Below are positions 1-5,366 of a DNA stretch of 5,780 nucleotides, piece after piece. Source of the DNA: Chloroflexota bacterium (GTDB taxonomy: Bacteria; Chloroflexota; Dehalococcoidia; Lucifugimonadales; Lucifugimonadaceae). How positions within the stretch are numbered: position 1 is the first letter of the stretch; each line of letters begins with the position of its first letter. The position numbers were made by a program, and so were the translations under genes. The notes beneath the pieces were generated by a model, which saw nothing but the letters and a program-made list of their open reading frames with translations, had not been told where the DNA came from and ran no database searches. Location: positions 1 to 5,780 of the forward strand of contig VXTA01000193.1 of NCBI GenBank assembly GCA_009837685.1, read 5' to 3'.

Positions 1-732
1 GTCTGGTCCCAACTGCTCTGGAACCCAATAGTAGATAAACTTACGTTCTGCTTCTCTGTCAAACTGGTTTGATATTTGGGGATCTAGACAAAACGGTTGA
101 CGATGACAAAGCGCGGACAAGAATTCTCGCTGAAACTGCTCACGATTTTCAATCTCTAAGTTGAGCGACCATTCAAATTCAACTTCGTTTGACACTTCTT
201 CTACCCCATTGAAGTTACTCTCCTCAATAGCTTGCCGTTCGATCTCAAGGGACGGTAACGGAGCCAATCCTCGTTGCAATAGCTTTTTCATGAGGCCGGC
301 AACGAATTGGTGATCGGAACCGCCTTGGCGGTCTTCGCGGTTGCTCCTGCGCAAGATCAATGTATCGCTCAAGGCTTTGGCGATATTCCGGTCGCGACGA
401 AAGATGCTGGGGACCAATCCGGGAAGTGAGCCTATCGGAACGTATCTCGCCTGAAATTCCGAACGCTCAATCGCTTCTGACCAACTTACCGGAAGTTGTA
501 TCGAGTCCAGATCATCCCGAACTGGTTTGAACGCGGGCGGCCTGGCAACTGGTCTTGTCCTACCAAATGCGTTGACGCGGCGAATCTTTGGGGGTGCCAC
601 ACGAGGTTCTTGAACATAGACGCAGTTGAAGCAATGCCATGAATCCTCACCCCGCGTATCGATGTTCGGCACTAGCATCTCGCCACATTCCGGGCAATCG
701 AGCGACTGTGGAATGCGATTATTGCTTTGCAT
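1..732 (-). CDS. Hypothetical protein with N-terminal zinc ribbon, 3' end cut by window edge
   Basis: I do not recognise this protein. The minus-strand frame from ATG at 732 stays open for 244 codons to base 1, so the C-terminus lies outside the window. Near the N-terminus CPEC (Cys13, Cys16) and HCFNC (Cys34, Cys37) form a two-knuckle zinc ribbon, a fold often used for nucleic-acid or protein binding. A basic, proline-rich linker follows (about residues 41-65), then charged, probably helical sequence. Residues 222-240 (NQFDREAERKFIYYWVPEQ) resemble the opening helix of some PD-(D/E)XK nuclease domains with a conserved Glu, but the catalytic motifs would lie beyond the edge, so this is only a suggestion. 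No signal peptide or membrane segment is visible. ATG 732 was chosen because an in-frame TAG lies at 760-762 and no other ATG lies between; no good Shine-Dalgarno sequence precedes it. The first 240 bases are about 43% G+C, lower than the aro genes, and a decayed integrase lies upstream, so horizontal acquisition is plausible. Confidence 0.72.
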   Translation of the reverse strand, partial: MQSNNRIPQSLDCPECGEMLVPNIDTRGEDSWHCFNCVYVQEPRVAPPKIRRVNAFGRTRPVARPPAFKPVRDDLDSIQLPVSWSEAIERSEFQARYVPIGSLPGLVPSIFRRDRNIAKALSDTLILRRSNREDRQGGSDHQFVAGLMKKLLQRGLAPLPSLEIERQAIEESNFNGVEEVSNEVEFEWSLNLEIENREQFQREFLSALCHRQPFCLDPQISNQFDREAERKFIYYWVPEQLGPD

Positions 733-759
733 CGGGTTGATCGGCAGTGTCCGAGTGAT

Positions 760-999
760 CTAAATTCCTTGCGAAATTCTAACCCGTTTTAACGCGCGAA
801 TGTCTGACTTGCTTGTACCGTCTGAGCAATAGCCGTCAACTATGGTGAGTTCTGAATGACCGACGATGCACTGGATAGCACTCAGATCGCGCAACGCAGG
901 TGTGCAATGCACTGCTCTCATGCTGATTCGAGTGACTGGGCAACGACTGCACAGTATTATGGAAATGAATAACGCATCCAAGCGCGTCGTATACTCAAC
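760..999 (-). pseudogene. Decayed C-terminal remnant of a tyrosine recombinase/integrase
   Basis: Read on the minus strand and ending at a TAG (760-762), this stretch contains IVGHSELTIVDGY, preceded by RDLSAIQC. Tyrosine recombinases (XerC/XerD, phage integrases) end in a block of the form D-L-x-x-I-Q-x-L-L-G-H-S-x-L-T-T-T-x-x-Y, in which the His of GH and a Tyr nine residues later are catalytic. Here His is encoded at 856-858 and Tyr at 829-831, with exactly that spacing. Further upstream, LDALFIS and PVTRISMRAVH recall the family's A-L-F-x-S...L-(S/T)-x-R-A-V segment. The part between, normally about 25 residues with the HxLRH box, is missing or reduced to a few residues. No convincing start codon or N-terminal domain is present. 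The frame is open up to about 1118, but its upper part runs antisense to the 31-codon plus-strand gene. I infer an inactive fragment with an internal deletion; chance resemblance is not excluded. Confidence 0.45.
932..960 (+). promoter_or_regulatory. Candidate sigma70-type promoter upstream of the small membrane peptide gene
   Basis: GTGACT (932-937) and TATTAT (955-960) are separated by 17 bases and match the -35 and -10 consensus at four and five of six positions. Transcription would start near 967, giving an untranslated leader of roughly 87 bases before the ATG at 1054. A second -10-like hexamer, TATACT, at 990-995 lacks a good -35 partner. This is inferred from pattern only. Confidence 0.3.
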
Positions 1000-1053
1000 T
1001 GCGGCGTTGACGTGCGCGACATAGCAACATCTTCGAGGAGTGAAAGCAGCAAC

Positions 1054-1149
1054 ATGATCCCAGTTCTGATAGCGATTGTCGTCGCTTTCTTCGTGGCAGG
1101 TCTCGTCTGGTTGTTAGTGGAATGGACTTCGGAAAAAGACGCAGCCTAG
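1054..1149 (+). CDS. Small predicted single-pass membrane peptide, 31 residues
   Basis: This short frame starts at ATG 1054 and ends at TAG 1147-1149. Residues 2-22 are almost purely Ile, Val, Leu, Ala, Phe and Gly with one Trp, the make-up of a single transmembrane helix. A short polar tail with Glu23, Glu27, Lys28 and Asp29 follows. A purine-rich GAGGAG (1035-1040) lies 13 bases upstream of the ATG, somewhat far but usable as a Shine-Dalgarno sequence, and candidate promoters lie further up. Small hydrophobic peptides of this size often act as accessory subunits of membrane complexes (KdpF and CydX are examples of the class), but none of those partners is nearby and I do not assign it to a family. 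It is followed after 135 bases by the sulfur-carrier gene on the same strand and could share a transcript with it. Its hydrophobicity together with the ribosome-binding site favours a real gene, but its length leaves room for chance. Confidence 0.45.
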   Translation: MIPVLIAIVVAFFVAGLVWLLVEWTSEKDAA

Positions 1150-1216
1150 ACATGATCTGACTACTCTGGCTGGATCCGACTCGGTGCGATTGGCGATGCT
1201 CATCGTCTAGAATCGG

Positions 1217-1232
1217 TTCTCAGCATCGAGAA
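1217..1232 (+). repeat. Short inverted repeat in the leader of the sulfur-carrier gene
   Basis: TTCTC (1217-1221) and GAGAA (1228-1232) are perfect reverse complements around a 6-base loop. A wider pair, GGTTC (1215-1219 region) and GAACC (1235-1239), overlaps it and could form an alternative stem. It lies about 50 bases before the ATG at 1285, so it could be a leader hairpin or a small operator. The rest of the 1150-1284 gap shows no convincing promoter. Confidence 0.2.
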
Positions 1233-1284
1233 GCGAACCAGAACGCCGTGCGTTGCGGCGGTGATTGACGGAGTAACAGACAGA

Positions 1285-1560
1285 ATGGCAGTTTCAGTTA
1301 AGATACCGACGCCGTTGCGGCGACTGACCGACCAGCAATCGACGGTGAGTGCCGATGGTGACGATGTATCGGCGATGATCGAATCGTTGGACGGGTCGTT
1401 CCCTGGGATCAAGGCTCGGTTGTGCGACGACACTGGTGAGCTTCGCCACTTCGTCAGTATCTATGTCAATGGCGAGGATATTCGTTATCTTGACGGAACA
1501 GACACGGGGTTGTCGGATGGGGATGAAGTCAGTATCGTGCCCGCGGTTGCCGGGGGTTAA
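1285..1560 (+). CDS. MoaD/ThiS-family ubiquitin-like sulfur carrier protein (CysO-like)
   Basis: The 91-residue product has the size and layout of a beta-grasp sulfur carrier. It starts with VSVKIPTPLRRLT, has a central FVSIYVNGEDIRYL strand-turn, and ends in DGDEVSIVPAVAGG. In this family the terminal Gly-Gly is adenylated by an E1-like enzyme (MoeB/MoeZ/ThiF type) and converted to a thiocarboxylate that donates sulfur in the cytoplasm. The ending PAVAGG and the 'NIYVN-E-D-R' type segment resemble mycobacterial CysO, which feeds sulfide to CysM for cysteine synthesis, more than MoaD proteins, which commonly end PP-V-(S/A)-GG. A molybdopterin role remains possible because no cysM, mec or moa gene is in view. 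ATG 1285 was preferred to the in-frame GTG at 1261: GGAG (1270-1273) lies 11 bases upstream of it and the product then begins exactly where the family does. The gene converges on aroB with no intergenic base. Confidence 0.9.
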   Translation: MAVSVKIPTPLRRLTDQQSTVSADGDDVSAMIESLDGSFPGIKARLCDDTGELRHFVSIYVNGEDIRYLDGTDTGLSDGDEVSIVPAVAGG

Positions 1561-1570
1561 CTAGCTAACC
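1540..1570. terminator. Possible bidirectional termination structure at the convergent gene ends
   Basis: Two structures sit at the junction. CCCGCGG (1540-1546) pairs with CCGGGGG (1550-1556) around a 3-base loop with one mismatch, overlapping the last codons of the plus-strand gene. The 16-base near-palindrome at 1555-1570, GGTTA...TAACC around CTAG with one A/C mismatch, spans both stop codons. Neither is followed by a run of T on either strand, so this is not a canonical intrinsic terminator. The GC-rich arm also encodes the conserved Val-Ala-Gly-Gly end and may be constrained by coding alone. Confidence 0.22.
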
Positions 1571-2679
1571 AACACGTCGTTTAGGGCGGCTCTAACGACC
1601 CTCGTGGAGACATCGCGGCTTGTCGTGGCGCGGCCGGGACCTCGTAAAAGAACCCAGCGGATTTTGCCGCCACGTGATTTTTTGTCGGAGGTTGTCGCCT
1701 CGAGCAACGTGTCAGGATCGATGTCGCTTAGTGTGACTGGGAGTTCGAAACGTTGGAGAAGGGTTCGCTGGCGGTCTACCAACTCTTCGGAAATTAGGCC
1801 TTGACGTTGGGATATTCCGGCGGCGACCATCATGCCGATGCTGACGGCTTCGCCGTGGAGGTATGTTCCGTATTCGGTTACGGCTTCGATGGCGTGGCCT
1901 ATTGTGTGACCGTAGTTGAGTAAGACGCGGTCGTTGCCAGTCTCGAATTCATCGGCTGACACGATCTCGGCTTTGATCTCGACTGAGCGCCGGATGACGG
2001 GTTCGACGAGATCGCCTGAGAGTGCTGCCAGATCTTCAGCATGGGTTTCGAAGGTGTTCAACAGGTCATCGTCGAGGATGAGGGCATGTTTTACTGCTTC
2101 GGCCCAGCCGGCAGCTAGTTCGCGGTGTGGGAGAGTGTCGAGGAAGTCGATGTCATGAATGACTAGGCGCGGTTGTTTGAAAGCACCGACGAGGTTCTTG
2201 CCGATCGGCAGGTTGACGGCGGCCTTGCCTCCGATAGAGGCATCAACCATGGCGGCTAGGGACGTCGGAACGTGTACGACTGGGACACCACGGAGCCAAG
2301 TTGCGGAAACGAATCCGACCAAGTCGGAGGTCACACCACCACCCATGGAAACGATGCAGTCGGTGCGTTCGGCGCGCTGCTCGGCGAGCCACTCGTAGAC
2401 CTTGGTCGCGGTCGCGATGGTTTTGGCTTCTTCACCTAGTTCGAGGATGAGCGCGTGAGTTTCGTATCCACCACGTTCGAGGGCTTCGTGTGTGCGCCGG
2501 ACGAGCAGCGGGAACATCGCGTAGTCGGCGATGAGGAACGCCCTGCCGTTGACCCCTGCCTGTCGCATCTCTGGGCCGATAGCTTCGATGGCACCGCGCG
2601 AGACCATGACGCGGTAGTCGCCCTGAGAGGTTTTGACAGTTGCGGCCGGTTCTTCAGCACCCGGGTTGTAGTTAAACAT
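1561..2679 (-). CDS. aroB: 3-dehydroquinate synthase
   Basis: This enzyme converts DAHP to 3-dehydroquinate, the second step of the shikimate pathway, in the cytoplasm using NAD+ and a divalent metal. The 372-residue product is of normal length. The N-terminal Rossmann part carries SMGGGVTSDLVGF (111-123) for NAD binding, then VPTSLAAMVDASIGGKAAVN (20 residues, 137-156) and GKNLVGAFKQP (160-170). The expected metal ligands are present: Glu194 in GWAEAVKH, His258 in NYGHTIGH and His275 in LHGEAVS, with the 17-residue His-His spacing of E. coli AroB. I chose ATG 2679: the frame is open to 2853, but the extra 58 residues lie inside aroK and have no family match. The start overlaps the aroK stop by 8 bases (ATGTTTAA), and only a weak CAGG precedes it, so translational coupling to aroK is likely. 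It is the last gene of the aroE-aroC-aroK-aroB run. Confidence 0.97.
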   Translation of the reverse strand: MFNYNPGAEEPAATVKTSQGDYRVMVSRGAIEAIGPEMRQAGVNGRAFLIADYAMFPLLVRRTHEALERGGYETHALILELGEEAKTIATATKVYEWLAEQRAERTDCIVSMGGGVTSDLVGFVSATWLRGVPVVHVPTSLAAMVDASIGGKAAVNLPIGKNLVGAFKQPRLVIHDIDFLDTLPHRELAAGWAEAVKHALILDDDLLNTFETHAEDLAALSGDLVEPVIRRSVEIKAEIVSADEFETGNDRVLLNYGHTIGHAIEAVTEYGTYLHGEAVSIGMMVAAGISQRQGLISEELVDRQRTLLQRFELPVTLSDIDPDTLLEATTSDKKSRGGKIRWVLLRGPGRATTSRDVSTRVVRAALNDVLVS

Positions 2680-3256
2680 CGGAGTTGACCTGACTGGATT
2701 CCGACCGAGATGACAACTCTTGCCAGACGTTTTCAATAGCGGCAGCGACTTGGCGATGGGACAGCCCTTCGGTATCGATGGATCGGTCGGCGCACGAATA
2801 TGCCTCGGTTCGCTCAGCCAGCAGATTGGCAATCCGTTGCTCTGGAGCGTCATCGCCCAGAAGCGGACGCAGTGTCCGGTTTCTGCTTTGTCTCGTCGTG
2901 AGCCTTTTATGAATCGTTTCTGGAGTTGCCGTCAAATGTATGATGACTCCGCTGTTTCGCATAATTTGACGGTTAAGTTCGCGAACAGGAACTCCACCGC
3001 CAGTGGAAACGACGCGGCTGGACTTCTCGGACAGTTCACGTAAGATGTCGGTTTCGATCTTGCGGAATGCGTCCTCGCCGTCGTCCTCGAAGATCTCGGG
3101 TATCGACTTTTTTGTACGGTACTCGATCAGGTCGTCCATATCGACGAATGGGAGTTTGAGCAGTTCTGCCGCCCTGATTCCGCTGAGCGACTTTCCAGTG
3201 CCGGAGAACCCGATGAGGTAGATGTTGCCGTTCGGTTTCACCCTATGCGACGACAC
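2672..3256 (-). CDS. aroK: Shikimate kinase
   Basis: This enzyme phosphorylates shikimate to shikimate-3-phosphate with ATP. From the GTG at 3256 the product is 194 residues. It has a Walker A motif GFSGTGKS (16-23), the DMDD stretch (Asp39, Asp41) for magnesium and shikimate, Arg65 in AFRKIE, GGG at 86-88 for substrate binding, Arg130 in the lid segment RPLLG, and Arg149 in the ERTEAY helix. All key residues of the family are there. The start is uncertain: GTG 3256 overlaps aroC by 14 bases and has a weak AAGAG upstream, whereas GTG 3241 (Val6) lies one base after the aroC stop and gives a 189-residue protein whose leader before Walker A is closer to the family norm. The C-terminus is a little longer than typical kinases of about 170-175 residues, with a Ser-rich tail. 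It sits between aroC and aroB and is probably cotranslated with both. Confidence 0.95.
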   Translation of the reverse strand: MSSHRVKPNGNIYLIGFSGTGKSLSGIRAAELLKLPFVDMDDLIEYRTKKSIPEIFEDDGEDAFRKIETDILRELSEKSSRVVSTGGGVPVRELNRQIMRNSGVIIHLTATPETIHKRLTTRQSRNRTLRPLLGDDAPEQRIANLLAERTEAYSCADRSIDTEGLSHRQVAAAIENVWQELSSRSESSQVNSDV

Positions 3257-4433
3257 CGACGCCGAACTCTTGGTGGGAGGCGATGTAGGAGTCGTAGTTT
3301 CGACGCGTCTCGGCGATGGAGTCGCCGCCGAACTTCTCTAGGAAAGCATCGGCAAGGACCAGCGCCATCATCGCTTCGCCGATCGGGCATGCGCGGGCGA
3401 TCTGACAGATGTCGGAGCGGTTGTATGCGGCCTCGATCACCTCGCCAGTATTGATGTCGATGCTGGGAAGCGGCCGCGTCATGGTGGCGATGGGCTTGAC
3501 GGCGACGTGGACAACAACGGGATTGCCGTTAGACATGCCACCTTCGATGCCACCGGCGTGGTTAGTCAGCTGGCGGAAACGTCTAGGATCGGAGGGATCT
3601 GGGACGATAACGTCGTGGACATCCCTGCCCCATCTAGCGGTGTTGTCGAAGCCGTATCCGATCTCTACGCCCTTGACGGCATTGATGCTGGTCATGGCTT
3701 GGGCGAGTCTACCGTCGAGTTTGCGATCCCACATGACATGGCTGCCGAGTCCGACGGGCACACCAAAGGCGATGATCTCCATTACACCACCGATGGTGGT
3801 GCGTTCCTTCTTGGCAGTGTCGATGGCGGCGCGGTATCGTTCGTCAGCGTCGGCATTCCAAGCCCGGACTTCGGAGGCTTCGACGGTATCCCAGTCGATT
3901 TCAGACGGGTCAATGATTGGCGATTTTTCGGGTCCGCAGCTGATGACATGGGAACGGATGTCGATGTCGAACTGTTCAAGGATTCGGCGAGCGACGGTCG
4001 ATGCGGCAACCCGGGCAGCGGTTTCACGGGCGGAGGCGCGTTCGAGCACGTTTCGGACATCGTGATGCAGGTATTTGAGCGCGCCAGGGAAGTCGGCGTG
4101 GCCGGGAACGATACGGGTATGCGTCTTTTTGTCTACATCGTCGCCGACGTCGGCAACGGACATCGCATCAGTCCAGTTGGCGAAGTCTTTATTCTCGATC
4201 CACATGGCGATAGGTGAGCCCAGCGCTTTGCCGTGGCGGACACCACCGCGGATGACGGCGCGGTCCTTCTCGATCTTCATGCGACCGCCGGAGCCGTAGC
4301 CCTTTTGGCGGCGTGCCATCTGCTCCTCGACGTAGTCCTCGTCGATGGGGAGTCCAGAGGGTACGCCCTCCACTATCACGGTCAGTCCGGGACCGTGGGA
4401 TTCGCCTGCGGTGAGGTATCTAAAGCGGGTCAT
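3243..4433 (-). CDS. aroC: Chorismate synthase
   Basis: This enzyme performs the last common step of aromatic biosynthesis, 1,4-elimination of phosphate from EPSP to give chorismate, and needs reduced FMN as cofactor. The 396-residue product matches the full-length family. It opens with FRYLTAGESHGPGL (His13 in the GESHG signature), followed by ARRQKGYGSGGRMKIEKD (40-57), PGHADFPGALKY (His112), the ERASARETAARVA signature (131-143), NHAGGIEGGMSNG (291-303) for flavin and phosphate binding, and RSDICQIARACPIGEAM (339-355) near the C-terminus. The RSD rather than RHD form is usual in the Gram-positive/Chloroflexota-like subgroup. The ATG at 4433 shares one base with the aroE stop (TGATG), and no strong Shine-Dalgarno sequence precedes it, so termination-reinitiation is likely. 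Its 3' end overlaps the outer aroK start by 14 bases. Long open frames on the opposite strand here are shadows. Confidence 0.98.
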   Translation of the reverse strand: MTRFRYLTAGESHGPGLTVIVEGVPSGLPIDEDYVEEQMARRQKGYGSGGRMKIEKDRAVIRGGVRHGKALGSPIAMWIENKDFANWTDAMSVADVGDDVDKKTHTRIVPGHADFPGALKYLHHDVRNVLERASARETAARVAASTVARRILEQFDIDIRSHVISCGPEKSPIIDPSEIDWDTVEASEVRAWNADADERYRAAIDTAKKERTTIGGVMEIIAFGVPVGLGSHVMWDRKLDGRLAQAMTSINAVKGVEIGYGFDNTARWGRDVHDVIVPDPSDPRRFRQLTNHAGGIEGGMSNGNPVVVHVAVKPIATMTRPLPSIDINTGEVIEAAYNRSDICQIARACPIGEAMMALVLADAFLEKFGGDSIAETRRNYDSYIASHQEFGVGVVA

Positions 4434-5281
4434 CAGGAAGTAGCTCGTCTCACTGCTTCGAACATTTCGTCGACTGGAGCCGGTTTGCTTGTAGCCAACT
4501 CGAAGCCGACCGCGCCTTGAAGCAGGAGCATGGTGAAGCCGCGCAGCGATTTGGCTCCGGCTTTCTCGACTTCATTGAGGAACGGTGTCATCGGGGGAGC
4601 ATAGACGGCGTCGTAGGCCACTGCATCAGGGGATATGGCGTCAGCGGTGACAGGAGTGGCGTCGGGCGCGGGTCCACCATCCATTCCCATCGATGATGTA
4701 TTTACCAATAGATCGGATGCCAATGAGATGTCATTCAGATCGTCGGCATCGAGACCGCATGAATTAATGTTCAGTGTGTCGTCAGAGAAGTCAGCAGCGA
4801 GTTCTTCGGCTCGCGCGACAGTGCGGTTGGCAATGGTCATCGACGCTACCCCTGCAGTTTTGAGTGCATGAACGATTGCTCGTGCGGCGCCGCCTGCGCC
4901 AAAGACGAGCGCAGATTTTCCGGCAGGATCGAACTCACCTAGTTCGGTCAGGGCACGTAGAAAACCGGGAGAGTCGGTGTTGTGGCCAGTTAGATGTCCA
5001 TTGTTGTTGATGATCCAGTTGACGGCGCCGACGGCAACTGCGGTGTCGGCGAGTTCATCGATCATCGGTATCACCGCCTGCTTGTGCGGCAGTGTGACGC
5101 AACTGGCTAGGAAACCGTCGGCACGGAATGATTCGACTTTTGCGGCGAGGTCGTCGGGATGTGTCGGCCAAGCTTCGAACAACTCATCGATGCCGTGGTG
5201 TTTGAGTGCGGCGTTCTGGAAAACGGGCGACAGGGTGTGCCCTAACGGGTATCCGATGATGCCGAAATTGCTGGTGGTCAT
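4433..5281 (-). CDS. aroE: Shikimate dehydrogenase (NADP-type)
   Basis: This enzyme reduces 3-dehydroshikimate to shikimate, using NADPH in classical AroE. The 282-residue protein is full length. The N-terminal catalytic domain starts FGIIGYPLGHTLSP (6-19), where Thr16 and Ser18 take the place of the usual Ser-Leu-Ser pair that holds the shikimate carboxylate. The catalytic Lys67 lies in CVTLPHK and Asp103 in GHNTD. The dinucleotide site is FGAGGAARA (127-135), followed by ANRTVARA (151-158), whose Arg residues favour NADP over NAD. The C-terminal MLLLQGAVGFEL (251-262) supplies Gln255. One oddity is Cys61 at the first position of the motif normally written N-V-T-x-P-x-K. The ATG at 5281 gives the usual family start; no clear Shine-Dalgarno sequence precedes it. 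It lies 85 bases after ruvX and shares one base with aroC, so it leads the aro gene run seen here. Confidence 0.97.
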   Translation of the reverse strand: MTTSNFGIIGYPLGHTLSPVFQNAALKHHGIDELFEAWPTHPDDLAAKVESFRADGFLASCVTLPHKQAVIPMIDELADTAVAVGAVNWIINNNGHLTGHNTDSPGFLRALTELGEFDPAGKSALVFGAGGAARAIVHALKTAGVASMTIANRTVARAEELAADFSDDTLNINSCGLDADDLNDISLASDLLVNTSSMGMDGGPAPDATPVTADAISPDAVAYDAVYAPPMTPFLNEVEKAGAKSLRGFTMLLLQGAVGFELATSKPAPVDEMFEAVRRATS

Positions 5282-5309
5282 GGGTCGGTTTGGAGTGTTC
5301 TGGTGTTCG

Positions 5310-5330
5310 GGTTTAGGTAAATCCTATACC
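5310..5330 (-). repeat. Imperfect inverted repeat between ruvX and aroE
   Basis: GGTTTAGG (5310-5317) and CCTATACC (5323-5330) are reverse complements with one mismatch, around a TAAAT loop. The structure lies 29 bases before the aroE ATG in the only real gap of the minus-strand gene run. On the minus strand one arm reads GGTATAGG, which also contains a -10-like TATAGG, but no convincing -35 is 16-18 bases upstream. It could be an operator, a leader hairpin or a processing site; there is no T-run to suggest termination. Confidence 0.3.
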
Positions 5331-5366
5331 GAGAGACGATGCCTAATTTCCGTGCTGGACTGTTCG

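Noticed and set aside
569..1012. Nine-base direct repeat GCGTTGACG at 569-577 and 1004-1012 as possible attachment sites
   Set aside because: Too short to distinguish from chance and not placed at plausible element ends.
1190..1213. TTGGCG and TAGAAT as a promoter for the sulfur-carrier gene
   Set aside because: The spacer is only 12 bases, too short for a sigma70-type promoter.
1261..1284. Eight-residue longer start (GTG 1261) for the sulfur carrier
   Set aside because: The GGAG at 1270-1273 would be inside it and is well placed for ATG 1285, where the family normally starts.
1200..1433. 77-codon minus-strand frame over the sulfur-carrier gene
   Set aside because: Antisense shadow of a well-supported gene, with no recognisable motif.
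2680..2853. 58-residue N-terminal extension of AroB in the same frame
   Set aside because: It runs through aroK in another frame from a TTG, has no match to AroB N-termini, and the ATG at 2679 gives the normal length.
2720..3043. 107-codon plus-strand frame over aroK
   Set aside because: Antisense to a gene with all shikimate kinase motifs; no domain seen.
3409..4065. 218-codon open frame on the plus strand
   Set aside because: Also antisense to aroC, low-complexity Ser/Thr/Met-rich, no family resemblance and no ribosome-binding context.
3507..4217. 236-codon open frame on the plus strand
   Set aside because: It lies wholly antisense to aroC, whose protein shows all family motifs. The antisense translation has no recognisable domain and is the expected shadow of GC-rich coding sequence.
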